Source of the DNA: Burkholderia sp. FERM BP-3421
GTDB lineage: Bacteria > Pseudomonadota > Gammaproteobacteria > Burkholderiales > Burkholderiaceae
NCBI RefSeq assembly: GCF_028657905.1
Contig: NZ_CP117782.1
Location: forward strand, 2,294,001 to 2,358,000
Reading direction: 5' to 3'
DNA length: 64,000 bases
This document shows positions 1-8,081 of this stretch, one piece after another. Under the pieces are notes generated by a model. The model ran no database searches. It saw nothing but the letters and a program-made list of their open reading frames with translations, and was not told where the DNA came from. Made by a program: the position numbers and the translations under genes. Positions within the stretch are counted from its first letter, which is position 1. The number at the start of each line of letters is the position of its first letter.

Positions 1-64
1 GATGGGCCAGGTGCCGGGCGAAACCGAATGGATCCCGCTGCCGGAACGCAAGCCGCCGCATTGA
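1..64 (+). CDS. C-terminal end of an unidentified upstream gene (partial)
   Basis: An open frame runs from the window edge to a TGA at 62-64 and ends in the residues ERKPPH. The ATG at 2-4 may be internal or the start of a tiny reading frame. The next gene begins 58 bp later on the same strand. Too little is present to name a family; it is listed only because the edge cuts a probable gene end. Confidence 0.35.
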   Translation, partial: MGQVPGETEWIPLPERKPPH

Positions 65-122
65 AAACACCACCGCCCGCCCTCACGTTCGGGCGGAACG
101 CCATTTATTTCACGGGAACGAC

Positions 123-971
123 ATGGATACCACTCTCGCCACCTTCGAGCGCGACGTGCTCGAAGCCTCGCTCGACGCCCCGGTGCTGGTCGACTTCTGG
201 GCCCCGTGGTGCGGCCCGTGCAAGACGCTCGGCCCGCTGCTCGAAAAGCTCGAGCGCGAATACGACGGCCGCTGGCGGCTCGTCAAGGTCAACGTCGACG
301 ACAACCAGGAACTGGCCGCGCATTTCCAGACCCGCAGCATTCCGCACGTGATCGCCTTCGCGAACGGCCAGCCGATCGACCAGTTCATCGGCGTGCTGCC
401 CGAGGGCCAGTTGCGCGAATTCATCGACCGGCTGCTGCCGTCGGCCGAGGAAGCCGAGCGGATCGCGGCGCAGGCCGCGCTGGCCGAGGAGCGCGTCGAC
501 GACGCCGTCGCGCACCTGAAAGCCGCGCTCGCGCTGAATCCGGGCTACGACGACGCGCGGCTCGACCTGATCGAGCTACAGCTCGCGCTCAACGAAACCG
601 ACGCGGCGCGCGACGAGGCGACCCGCCTGTCGCCGCTGCTGGAACAGAACGGCGACCCGCGCTACCAGGCGCTCAAGACCCGCTTCGAGGCGCTCGAGGC
701 GAGCGCCGACCTGCCGCCGACCGACGCGCTCGAGGCGCGCATCGCGGCCGATCCCGCCGATCTCGACGCACGCTTCGACCTCGCGCAAAGCCTGATCGCG
801 CGACGCGCGTACGACGGCGCGCTCGACCAGCTGTTCGAGATCGTCACGCGCGACCGCGCCTACGGCGATGATCTCGGCCGCAAGACGATGATTTCGGTGT
901 TCGAGATGGCGGCCGACCAGCCGCAGCTGGTGGCCGCGTGGCGGCGCAAGCTGAGCGCCGCGCTTCACTGA
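123..971 (+). CDS. ybbN: Thioredoxin-fold/TPR co-chaperone (CnoX/YbbN family)
   Basis: The 282-aa protein has an N-terminal thioredoxin domain (about residues 8-105) with an intact WCGPC active site, C30 and C33. An alpha-helical region of TPR-like repeats rich in Ala, Leu and Asp follows (about 115-282). This two-part layout and length match the CnoX/YbbN family, which in E. coli protects proteins from oxidative damage and passes them to chaperones. E. coli YbbN has a degenerate active site, so the complete CxxC here suggests real redox activity, as in some proteobacterial homologues; that is inference. The start is the ATG that leaves a complete thioredoxin fold. The gene converges on tcdA with 18 bp between the stops. 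Family assignment is firm, exact role less so. Confidence 0.88.
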   Translation: MDTTLATFERDVLEASLDAPVLVDFWAPWCGPCKTLGPLLEKLEREYDGRWRLVKVNVDDNQELAAHFQTRSIPHVIAFANGQPIDQFIGVLPEGQLREFIDRLLPSAEEAERIAAQAALAEERVDDAVAHLKAALALNPGYDDARLDLIELQLALNETDAARDEATRLSPLLEQNGDPRYQALKTRFEALEASADLPPTDALEARIAADPADLDARFDLAQSLIARRAYDGALDQLFEIVTRDRAYGDDLGRKTMISVFEMAADQPQLVAAWRRKLSAALH

Positions 972-989
972 GCACGCCGCCCGCGCGCC

Positions 990-1838
990 TCAGGCGCGCG
1001 CGGCCAGCGCCCTCAGCACGTGAGCGGACGCGGCGAAGCCGAAGCTCGCGGTCACGCACACGCTGGAGCCGAAACCCGCGCAATTGAGGCCGGCCGGGCC
1101 GGCCGGCGCGGCGTCCGCGTCGAGCGCGCAGGCGTCGGCCTGCGCGGGCTCCGGATAGATCAGCGGCTCGTCCGAATACACCGCGTCCACCTTGAAGCGC
1201 GCCTTCGGCCCGCGCGGAAAGCCGTGCGACTTGCGCAGTTGCGCGCGCACCTTCGACAGCAGCGGATCCTGGATCGTATTGGCGAGATCGTCGATGCGGA
1301 TCCGGGTCGGGTCGAACTGGCCGCCCGCGCCGCCCACCGTGATCAGCGGCTGCCCGCGCGCGACGCACCACGCGATCAGCGCGACCTTGGTGCGCACGCT
1401 GTCGATCGCGTCGATCACATAGTCGAAGCCGCCGCCGAGCAATTGCTCGAAGTTGTCCGGTTCGACGAAATCCTCGACCGTGTCGACCCGGCACGCCGGA
1501 TCGATCAGCGCGATCCGCTCGGCCATCGCGTCGACCTTCGGCTTGCCGTAGTTGCCGTCGAGCGCGTGGATCTGGCGGTTCGTGTTGCTCTCCGCCACAT
1601 TGTCGAGATCGATCAGCGTGAGCGCGCCGACCGCGCTGCGCGCGAGCGCCTCGGCCGCCCACGAACCGACCCCGCCGATGCCGATCACCGCGACCCGCGC
1701 ACGCTCGAACGCGGCCAGCGCCGGCGCCCCGTACAGCCGCGCGACCCCGCCGAAGCGCCGCACGCGATCCGCGTCAAGCTGATCCGGCACGCCCGGAGTA
1801 ACATCGGTTTCTGTCGCAATAGCATCGGCGCGCGGCAT
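990..1838 (-). CDS. tcdA: tRNA threonylcarbamoyladenosine dehydratase TcdA (CsdL)
   Basis: This is a 282-aa E1-like (ThiF/MoeB superfamily) enzyme. Near residues 53-58 it has the nucleotide-binding glycine loop GIGGVG, followed by the LIDLDNV strand and the SNTNRQ motif typical of TcdA. The family uses ATP to cyclise the threonylcarbamoyl group of t6A37 in tRNA to ct6A in the cytoplasm. The C-terminal part carries the GFGSSVCVTASFGF segment conserved in the family. Length matches homologues. It is divergent from pdxH across a 135-bp AT-richer spacer (1839-1973) that should hold both promoters. Confidence is high from motif order and overall similarity. Confidence 0.93.
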   Translation of the reverse strand: MPRADAIATETDVTPGVPDQLDADRVRRFGGVARLYGAPALAAFERARVAVIGIGGVGSWAAEALARSAVGALTLIDLDNVAESNTNRQIHALDGNYGKPKVDAMAERIALIDPACRVDTVEDFVEPDNFEQLLGGGFDYVIDAIDSVRTKVALIAWCVARGQPLITVGGAGGQFDPTRIRIDDLANTIQDPLLSKVRAQLRKSHGFPRGPKARFKVDAVYSDEPLIYPEPAQADACALDADAAPAGPAGLNCAGFGSSVCVTASFGFAASAHVLRALAARA

Positions 1839-1973
1839 AAAAGTAAGCTGAATGAAAGTTGTTCGACCTTCTATTTTGCCTCAACGCCGCACTAAACTGC
1901 TGCCGCGTCGCGGTCACGCAGGTTTTTCCCACCTTCGTTATACTGATTCCCGCTTGAAGTGTCCGCATAAAAA

Positions 1974-2609
1974 ATGACGACTCTTGCCGATCTCCGCATC
2001 AATTACTCGCGCGCGTCGCTCGATGAAGCCGACGTCAATCCGAACCCGTTCGTCCAGTTCGACGCCTGGTTCAAGGAAGCGCTCAGCGCGCAGCTGCCCG
2101 AACCGAACACGATGACGCTTGCCACGGCCGACGCCGAGGGCCGGCCGTCGGCGCGCATCGTGCTGATCAAGGCGGTCGACGAACGCGGCTTCGTCTTCTT
2201 CACCAACTACGACAGCCGCAAGGGCCACGATCTCGGCGCCAATCCGCACGCGGCGCTGCTGTTCTACTGGATCGAGCTGGAGCGCCAGGTGCGCATCGAA
2301 GGCCGCATCGAGAAGACGAGCGCCGAGGAGAGCGACCGCTATTTCGCGTCGCGCCCGCTCGGCTCGCGCATCGGCGCGTGGGCGTCGGAGCAGAGCGCGG
2401 TGATCGAAAGCCGCGCGGTGCTGGAAGCGCGCGAGCGCGACATCAGCGCGCGCTACGGCGAACATCCGCCGCGCCCGCCGCACTGGGGCGGCTACCGCGT
2501 GGTGCCGGACAGCATCGAATTCTGGCAGGGCCGTCCGTCGCGGCTGCACGACCGTCTGCTGTATACGCGCGCGGCGCAGGGGTGGAGCGTGTCGCGGCTG
2601 TCGCCGTAA
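1974..2609 (+). CDS. pdxH: Pyridoxamine/pyridoxine 5'-phosphate oxidase
   Basis: The 211-aa protein is an FMN-dependent oxidase that converts pyridoxine and pyridoxamine 5'-phosphate to pyridoxal 5'-phosphate (salvage and final biosynthetic step). Recognisable blocks are the substrate/FMN strand ARIVLIKAVDERGFVFFTNY, the SRKG(H)DL segment, the RPLGSRIGAWASEQS motif, and the C-terminal signature around GRPSRLHDRL. Length is the usual size for bacterial PdxH. It starts at ATG 1974 after the AT-rich spacer shared with tcdA. A perfect GC-rich hairpin follows the stop. Nothing unusual is seen. Confidence 0.97.
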   Translation: MTTLADLRINYSRASLDEADVNPNPFVQFDAWFKEALSAQLPEPNTMTLATADAEGRPSARIVLIKAVDERGFVFFTNYDSRKGHDLGANPHAALLFYWIELERQVRIEGRIEKTSAEESDRYFASRPLGSRIGAWASEQSAVIESRAVLEARERDISARYGEHPPRPPHWGGYRVVPDSIEFWQGRPSRLHDRLLYTRAAQGWSVSRLSP

Positions 2610-2645
2610 GACGCGGCGCGCCGTCGCGCGTGTTTCGTGTTGCAC

Positions 2646-2683
2646 CCGGGCAGGCGCGGGGCGCGTGAGGCTCGCCTGCCCGG
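2646..2683 (+). terminator. Perfect GC-rich hairpin after pdxH
   Basis: Arms CCGGGCAGGCG (2646-2656) and CGCCTGCCCGG (2673-2683) form a perfect 11-bp stem with a 16-nt loop, 36 bp after the pdxH stop and upstream of cfa. No T-tract follows (only TCGAAAAC), so this is a plausible but not classical terminator; it could also protect the 3' end of the pdxH mRNA. Confidence 0.5.
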
Positions 2684-2729
2684 TCGAAAACTAGGCTGTA
2701 TTCATTTCAACAGACAACGGAGAATCCAA

Positions 2730-3950
2730 ATGTTCTGGGAAAAGAAGCTGGCACAGTGGGCAGACGAAGTACGGGCGAAGGCGGACCTGCCGGCGCGCCT
2801 CGTGTTGTGGAACGGCCAGCAGCTCGATTTCGGGACCTTCGCGGCGCCGCAGGTCACGCTCAAGGTCAACACCGCGTCGGCGCTGCCGCTGCTGCTCGAC
2901 CCGAGCCTCGACAATCTCGGCGAGGCCTACGTGAAGGGCAAGATCGACATCGAGGGCAAGGTCTCCGACATCATCAACATCAGCTATTCGCTCGCGCGCA
3001 GCACCGTGACGAACGCGGGCAAGCTCGCGCGCGTGAAGCGCTACTTCAATCATTCGAAATCGTCGGACAAGAAGGCGATCCAGTATCACTACGACGTCTC
3101 CAACGAGTTCTACCGGCTGTGGCTCGACGAGAACATGGTGTACTCGTGCGCGTACTTCGAGAACGGCGACGAGGATCTCGCCACCGCGCAGATCAAGAAG
3201 ATCGATCACATCCTGACCAAGATCCAGCTGCAGCCCGGCCAGCGCCTGCTCGACATCGGCTGCGGCTGGGGCGCGCTGGTGCTGCGCGCCGCGCAGAAGT
3301 TCGGCGCGCGCTGCGTCGGCGTCACGCTGTCGCAGAACCAGTTCGACCTCGCGACCGAGCGCGTGAAGCGCGCGGGCCTCGAAGGCCAGATCGAGATCCG
3401 GCTGCAGGACTACCGCGACGTCGAGGGCCAGTTTGATCGGATCACGAGCGTCGGGATGTTCGAGCACGTCGGCCGCAAGAACCTGCCGACCTACTTCGCG
3501 CACGTGCGCGAGCTGCTCGCCGACGACGGCGTCGCGATGAACCACGGCATCACCTCCAGCGACGCCGAGAGCGGCGAGACGGCGCTCGGCGGCGGCGAGT
3601 TCATCGACCGCTACGTGTTCCCGGACGGCGAGCTGCCGCACCTGAGCCTCGCGCTCGAAGCCGCGCAGCGCGGCGGCCTCGAGGCGGTTGACGTCGAGAG
3701 CCTGCGTCGGCACTATGCGCGCACGCTCGACATCTGGACCGAGAACTTCGAAGCGAAGGCCGAGGAAGCCAGGGCGCTCGTCGACGACGAAAAATTCCGC
3801 ATCTGGCGCGTCTACCTCGCCGGCTGTGCGTATGCGTTCGAACACGACGACGTGTCGATCTTCCAGATCGTGTGCCGCAAGGCGGGCCGCAGCGCGAAAA
3901 CGCTGCCCTGGTCGCGGCGCTACATGTACGAACACGCGCTGCCGCGCTAG
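2730..3950 (+). CDS. cfa: Cyclopropane-fatty-acid-phospholipid synthase family methyltransferase
   Basis: This 406-aa SAM-dependent methyltransferase of the Cfa/MmaA family transfers a methylene group to double bonds of membrane phospholipid acyl chains, usually in stationary phase or acid stress. The N-terminal lipid-binding region (1-110) precedes KAIQYHYDVSNEFYRLWLDE, the SAM loop LDIGCGWGAL (about 174-183) and the MFEHVGRKN motif. The ATG at 2730 is chosen over an upstream in-frame ATG at 2637 because a GGAGA at 2719-2723 sits 6 nt before it and the upstream extension is low-complexity. The protein is a little longer than E. coli Cfa (382 aa), mainly at the N-terminus. Burkholderia carry several Cfa paralogues, so which one this is cannot be told. 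Confidence 0.9.
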   Translation: MFWEKKLAQWADEVRAKADLPARLVLWNGQQLDFGTFAAPQVTLKVNTASALPLLLDPSLDNLGEAYVKGKIDIEGKVSDIINISYSLARSTVTNAGKLARVKRYFNHSKSSDKKAIQYHYDVSNEFYRLWLDENMVYSCAYFENGDEDLATAQIKKIDHILTKIQLQPGQRLLDIGCGWGALVLRAAQKFGARCVGVTLSQNQFDLATERVKRAGLEGQIEIRLQDYRDVEGQFDRITSVGMFEHVGRKNLPTYFAHVRELLADDGVAMNHGITSSDAESGETALGGGEFIDRYVFPDGELPHLSLALEAAQRGGLEAVDVESLRRHYARTLDIWTENFEAKAEEARALVDDEKFRIWRVYLAGCAYAFEHDDVSIFQIVCRKAGRSAKTLPWSRRYMYEHALPR

Positions 3951-3973
3951 GCGGCGCACTGACACGACGATGC

Positions 3974-5227
3974 ATGGGTGACGGCAGGACGCGGCGCACT
4001 CCGGCGCCAACACAACCGGAGGACGGCGCCGCAGGCGCCGGACAGGACCACGACGGCCAATTCGACCTGTTCGGCGGCGCGCCCGCAGCCTCCGCTCCCG
4101 ACGCGGCAGGCGAACGCCCCGCGCGAACGCCCGCCGCCGCCCGCCCGCGCGACGCCGAGGCCCCGGCCCTGACGGCCGCGCTGCCCGGCGTCGACGCCGC
4201 GCCCGACGCCGCGCGCAAACGCCCCCGACGCCGCGGCGTGCTGCCCGCCGCCCCCACGCCCGAGGTCGCGGCGGCGGCCGCCGCGCTGCCGCCGCGGGTT
4301 CGACTGGGCACGTCGTCATGGCACTTTCCGGGCTGGAGCGGGATCGTCTACGGCGACGACTACGCGCAGCAGAAGCTGTCCCGCGAGGGGCTGGAAGCGT
4401 ACGGCGCGCATCCGCTGCTGCGCAGCGTGAGCCTCGACCGCTCGTTCTACGCGCCGCTCAGCGTGGCCGACTACCTGCGCTACGCGCAGCAGGTGCCCGA
4501 TGAATTCCGCTTCGTCGTCAAGGCGCCCGCATCGGTGACCGACGCGGTGGTGCGCGGCACGCGCGGCGAACCGGCCGGGCCGAATCCCGCGTTCCTCAAT
4601 GCGCAGCTCGCCGCCGACGAATTCGTGCGGCCCTGCCTGGAGGGCCTCGGCCGCAAGGCGGGCGCGCTGGTGTTCCAGTTCTCGCCGCTGCCCGATGCGC
4701 TGCTCGCCGATCCGGCCGCGCTGATCGATCGCCTGAGCGCCTTCTTCGCGGCGCTGCCGCCCCTGCCGGACGAGCCCGACGGCCCGCGCTACGCGATCGA
4801 GATCCGCGACGCGTGCCTGCTGACGCCGCGCTTCATCCGCGCGCTCGCGGCCGCGCGGGTGCGTTATTGCGTGGGGCTGCACGCGCGGATGCCGGATCCA
4901 TTGCGCCAGGCGGCCGCGCTCGCGCTGCTCGACGGCGATGCGCCGGCCGGGCCGCTGATCGTGCGCTGGAGCCTGCACGGCGGATTCAAGTACGAGCAGG
5001 CGAAGGCGAAGTACGAGCCGTTCGACAAGCTCGTCGACGAGGATCCGAACACGCGCGCGGCGCTCGCCGAACTCGCGGCGCGCTACGTGCTCGCCGGGCA
5101 GCCGGTCCTCATCACGATCAACAACAAGGCGGAAGGCTCCGCGCCGCTGTCGTGCATGGCGCTCGCGGCGGAAATTGCCGCCGCTTGCACGCAGTTGAGA
5201 GGCGAAGCGGCTCAGGCCGGCGCGTAG
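3974..5227 (+). CDS. DUF72 (YecE-like) protein with a long low-complexity N-terminus
   Basis: The protein is 417 aa. Residues about 115-405 form a DUF72/YecE-type TIM-barrel-like domain, with the opening motif RLGTSSWHFPGWSGIVY, the FVVKAP strand, FQFSPLPD, and a C-terminal YVLAGQPVLITINNKAEGSAP block. The first ~110 residues are Ala/Pro/Arg-rich with no recognisable fold and look like a disordered extension. DUF72 proteins have no settled biochemical function. The start at ATG 3974, 24 bp after the cfa stop, is the first in-frame ATG after that stop; if translation instead begins near residue 100 the disordered part would be untranslated. The stop is followed by the 14-bp repeat region before msrA. 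Confidence 0.82.
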   Translation: MGDGRTRRTPAPTQPEDGAAGAGQDHDGQFDLFGGAPAASAPDAAGERPARTPAAARPRDAEAPALTAALPGVDAAPDAARKRPRRRGVLPAAPTPEVAAAAAALPPRVRLGTSSWHFPGWSGIVYGDDYAQQKLSREGLEAYGAHPLLRSVSLDRSFYAPLSVADYLRYAQQVPDEFRFVVKAPASVTDAVVRGTRGEPAGPNPAFLNAQLAADEFVRPCLEGLGRKAGALVFQFSPLPDALLADPAALIDRLSAFFAALPPLPDEPDGPRYAIEIRDACLLTPRFIRALAAARVRYCVGLHARMPDPLRQAAALALLDGDAPAGPLIVRWSLHGGFKYEQAKAKYEPFDKLVDEDPNTRAALAELAARYVLAGQPVLITINNKAEGSAPLSCMALAAEIAAACTQLRGEAAQAGA

Positions 5228-5362
5228 GGGCCAGCGCTTGGGAGGCGGCGCTCAGGGGCCGGTGGCGCGAACGTCGCGGGCGCGACGGCGAAGTCCGCCA
5301 CATCGGGATCGCGACCGCGAGGCCGTGGCCGCGAAACCGTGACGGCAGAGGCCCGACAGCAA

Positions 5363-5488
5363 GGCCGTGACGGCGCGGCCGTGGCGATACGGTTGTGACG
5401 GCGCGGTTGTGGCGGCGCGGTCGTGGCGGCGCGGTCGTGACGGCGCGGTCGTGACGGCGCGGTCGTGACGGCGCGGTCGTGACGGCGC
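5363..5488. repeat. 14-bp tandem repeat array, 9 units
   Basis: Nine head-to-tail 14-bp units fill 126 bp between the DUF72 gene and msrA. The last four (5433-5488) are identical, GGTCGTGACGGCGC. The five before them carry one or more changes (for example GGTTGTGACGGCGC at 5391 and GGCCGTGACGGCGC at 5363), so the array looks homogenised at its msrA-proximal end. The unit length is not a multiple of 3 and the array sits between convergent stops, so it is not coding. The rest of 5228-5520 shows only degenerate forms of the same motif. Confidence 0.93.
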
Positions 5489-5520
5489 GCCCCCCCGCCG
5501 GGCCGCGCCGCCGACGCGCC

Positions 5521-6081
5521 TTACCCGTGCCGCGACTTCAGCCGGTGCGCGAACTTCTGCCGGAACTTCGCGACCTTCGGGCCGATCACGGCCGCGCAGT
5601 AGCCCTGCTCCGGATTGCGCGCGTAATAGTTCTGGTGATACGCCTCGGCGGGCCAGTAGTTGTCGTCGTCGAGCGGCACGACCTGGGTGACGATCGGCGC
5701 GCCGAACACCTGCTCGCGCGTCAGCTCGTCGATCACCTGCCGCGCGGTGTCGCGCTGCGCGTCCGAGTGCGTGAACACGACCGAGCGATACTGCGTGCCG
5801 GTGTCGTTGCCCTGCCGGTTCAACTGGGTCGGATCGTGGGTCGCGAAGAAGATCTCGACGACCTCGCGATAGCTGATGCGCGCCGGATCGAACGTGACCT
5901 TGACCACCTCGGCATGGCCCGTGTCGCCCTCGCACACGTCGCGATAGCCCGGCGCGCGCGTATGGCCGCCCGCATAGCCGGATTCCACGGCCGTCACGCC
6001 GTCGATGTCCAGGAACACCGCCTCCGTGCACCAGAAACAGCCGCCGCCGAGCGTGGCGACTTCGCTTGCAGCTTGATTCAT
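5521..6081 (-). CDS. msrA: Peptide methionine sulfoxide reductase MsrA
   Basis: The 186-aa enzyme reduces methionine-S-sulfoxide in oxidised proteins. The active-site motif GCFWC lies at residues 14-18 (catalytic Cys15), followed by FLDIDGVTAVESGYAGG and the HAEVVKVTFDP block typical of MsrA. The ATG at 6081 is chosen because AAGGAG lies just upstream; an in-frame ATG at 6129 would add 16 atypical residues. The C-terminus (AHRLKSRHG) is basic and lacks an obvious recycling Cys, though a Cys is present in EQGYCAAVIGPK. It is divergent from the flavin reductase gene. Function is confident. Confidence 0.96.
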   Translation of the reverse strand: MNQAASEVATLGGGCFWCTEAVFLDIDGVTAVESGYAGGHTRAPGYRDVCEGDTGHAEVVKVTFDPARISYREVVEIFFATHDPTQLNRQGNDTGTQYRSVVFTHSDAQRDTARQVIDELTREQVFGAPIVTQVVPLDDDNYWPAEAYHQNYYARNPEQGYCAAVIGPKVAKFRQKFAHRLKSRHG

Positions 6082-6285
6082 ATCGGCTCCTTGTTGCGTC
6101 CAGTCAATGCCCGGGAGCGGCATCCGCACCGCCCCAATGTCAGGTCGCCCACTCGCCGCGCCCGGTCGGGCAGGCCGCAGCGCGACGCGATTCCGCTAAA
6201 ATCGGGGCAACTTGGTGAATTTCCAGATGATCGACCCGACCTTTATCCGCTGCTCCCGCCCCCTCGTCCCGCGAGCCATCGCGCC

Positions 6286-6795
6286 ATGAAGCAGGCCGTT
6301 CCGCCCAATTTCGACGTCGCCGCGTTCCGTCACGCGCTCGGCCAGTTCGCGACCGGCGTGACCGTGATCACGACGCGCGCGCCGTCCGGCCAGCTGATCG
6401 GCATCACCGCGAGTTCGTTCAACTCGGTCTCGCTCGATCCGCCGCTCGTGCTGTGGAGCCTCGCGCTCAAATCGGCGTCGCTGCCGGTGTTCCGCGGCAA
6501 CAGCCATTATGTCGTCAACGTGCTGGCCGCGTCGCAGCTCGATCTGTGCCGGCGCTTCGCGACCGTCAAGGGCGACCGCTTCGAGGGCGTGTCGCACGCG
6601 GCGGGCGACTCCGGCATGCCGGTGCTCGACGGCGCGCTCGCCTGGTTCGAGTGCCACAACCGCAGCCGCTACGACGAGGGCGACCACGTGATCTTCGTCG
6701 GCGAGGTCGAGCGCTGCGGCGTGCACCCCGACGCCGCAGCGCTCGCGCCGCTCGTGTTCCAGAGCGGCGGCTTCCACGCGCTCACAGCACTTTGA
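6286..6795 (+). CDS. Flavin reductase-like FMN-binding protein
   Basis: The 169-aa protein belongs to the flavin reductase-like family (split-barrel FMN-binding; HpaC/RutF type). Characteristic blocks are FATGVTVITT, the GITASSFNSVSLDPPLVLWSL strand-loop, and the C-terminal HVIFVGEVERC. Members supply reduced flavin to two-component monooxygenases or act as NAD(P)H:flavin oxidoreductases. No oxygenase partner is adjacent, so the electron acceptor cannot be named. ATG 6286 is chosen because the protein then begins at the family's usual N-terminus. The stop lies 13 bp before the convergent end of kynR's reading frame at 6782, and the coding regions overlap tail-to-tail by 14 bp. Confidence 0.88.
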   Translation: MKQAVPPNFDVAAFRHALGQFATGVTVITTRAPSGQLIGITASSFNSVSLDPPLVLWSLALKSASLPVFRGNSHYVVNVLAASQLDLCRRFATVKGDRFEGVSHAAGDSGMPVLDGALAWFECHNRSRYDEGDHVIFVGEVERCGVHPDAAALAPLVFQSGGFHALTAL

Positions 6796-7282
6796 GCGCG
6801 CCGGTGCGGGCCAGCGCCACCGGCGGGCCCGCTTCGTCCTTCAAGGTCTGCAGCACGATGTTCGAGCGGATGTCCATCACGCCCGGCGCCTTGTACAGGT
6901 GGTTCAGCACGAAGTCCGAGTAGTGCTTCAGATTGTGCGCGAGCACGCGCAGCAGATAGTGGCTCTCGCCCGTCACGACGAACGCGCCCACCACCTCCGG
7001 CCATTCCCGCAGCGCCTCCGCGAAACGCTCGTGCCAGTGCGTCTGGTCGTTGCGCATCGATACCTGCACGAACGCCTCCAGCTCGAAGCCCAGTTTCTCG
7101 CGGCTCAGGCACGCGCGGTAGCACTCGATCACGCCCTGTTCTTCCAGCAGGCGCATTCGGCGCAGACAGGCGGACGGCGAGAGCGCAATGCGCTCGGCCA
7201 GGTCCAGGTTGCTGATCCGTCCCTCTTGCTGAAGTACGGCCAGAATACGGCAATCGGTGGCGTCGAGCGTAATCGCATGCAT
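6782..7282 (-). CDS. kynR: Lrp/AsnC-family regulator of kynurenine catabolism
   Basis: The 166-aa protein has an N-terminal winged helix-turn-helix (about residues 6-60, LDATDCRILAVLQQEGRISNLDLAERIALSPSACLRRM) followed by an alpha-beta effector (RAM) domain (about 65-150). It is divergently transcribed from kynB, the arrangement known for KynR in Pseudomonas and Burkholderia, where it activates kynBUA in response to kynurenine. The start ATG at 7282 leaves a 127-bp intergenic region containing an imperfect palindrome (see 7315-7333). Identification as KynR rests on family plus position and is strong inference. Confidence 0.9.
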   Translation of the reverse strand: MHAITLDATDCRILAVLQQEGRISNLDLAERIALSPSACLRRMRLLEEQGVIECYRACLSREKLGFELEAFVQVSMRNDQTHWHERFAEALREWPEVVGAFVVTGESHYLLRVLAHNLKHYSDFVLNHLYKAPGVMDIRSNIVLQTLKDEAGPPVALARTGALKVL

Positions 7283-7314
7283 TTTTGGTCCCCGTTTTAA
7301 CGCTGTTTCGAATT

Positions 7315-7333
7315 ATCTGCCAAATTGGTGGAT
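7315..7333. promoter_or_regulatory. Candidate KynR operator between kynR and kynB
   Basis: Arms ATCTGCCAA and TTGGTGGAT flank a single central A and match at 7 of 9 positions. The site lies near the middle of the 127-bp kynR-kynB spacer, where an Lrp-type dimer controlling both directions would bind. Sequence symmetry is seen; binding is inferred. Confidence 0.45.
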
Positions 7334-7409
7334 TGTCCATGCCTATTTTGCAAGCACGTTCGACGCGGCTTTGCCTATCATCGCTAGCGTTCACTTCCGC
7401 TACGCACGC

Positions 7410-8048
7410 ATGGACACGCTCTGGGACATTTCACCGCCGATCGACCCCGCCACGCCGGTCTGGCCCGGCGACACGCCGGTCTCGATCGAACGCGTGTGGC
7501 GCATGGAGGCGGGCTCGCCCGTCAACGTCGGCCGGTTCACGCTGTCGCCGCACACGGGCGCGCACGCCGACGCGCCGCTCCACTACGACGCGGCCGGCGC
7601 GCCGATCGGCGCGGTGCCGCTCGATGCCTACCTCGGGCCGTGCCGCGTGATCCACTGCCTCGACGCCGCGCCCGCGGTGCGCCCGGACGCCCTGCGCGCG
7701 GCGCTCGCCGGCGCGCCGCCGCGCGTGCTGCTGCGCACCTGCCACGAGGCGGCGCAACGCCACTGGGACAGCGCGTTCTGCGCCGTCGCGCCGCAGACCA
7801 TCGACCTGCTCGCCGAGCACGGCGTGCGCCTGATCGGCATCGACACGCCGTCGCTCGACCCGCAGGAATCGAAGACCATGGACGCGCACCACCGCATCCG
7901 CACGCATCGAATGGCGATCCTCGAAGGCCTCGTGCTCGACGCCGTGCCGCCCGGCGACTATGAACTGATCGCGCTGCCGCTCAAGCTCGCGACGCTCGAC
8001 GCGAGCCCCGTGCGCGCCGTGCTGCGCGCGCTGCCGGCCCCGCGCTGA
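7410..8048 (+). CDS. kynB: Kynurenine formamidase KynB
   Basis: This 212-aa bacterial cyclase-type formamidase hydrolyses N-formyl-L-kynurenine to L-kynurenine and formate. The metal-binding motif HTGAHADAPLHY gives His48, His52, Asp54 and His58, and the typical opening WDISPPIDPATPVWPGD is present. The family is a Zn-dependent metal hydrolase. It starts at ATG 7410; longer in-frame starts would run into the operator region and the opposite promoter. It is the first gene of kynB-kynU-kynA, 33 bp ahead of kynU. Length matches known KynB. Confidence 0.95.
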   Translation: MDTLWDISPPIDPATPVWPGDTPVSIERVWRMEAGSPVNVGRFTLSPHTGAHADAPLHYDAAGAPIGAVPLDAYLGPCRVIHCLDAAPAVRPDALRAALAGAPPRVLLRTCHEAAQRHWDSAFCAVAPQTIDLLAEHGVRLIGIDTPSLDPQESKTMDAHHRIRTHRMAILEGLVLDAVPPGDYELIALPLKLATLDASPVRAVLRALPAPR

Positions 8049-8081
8049 ACCCCAATCCGTTTCGTTACGTCCACCCTGCCC

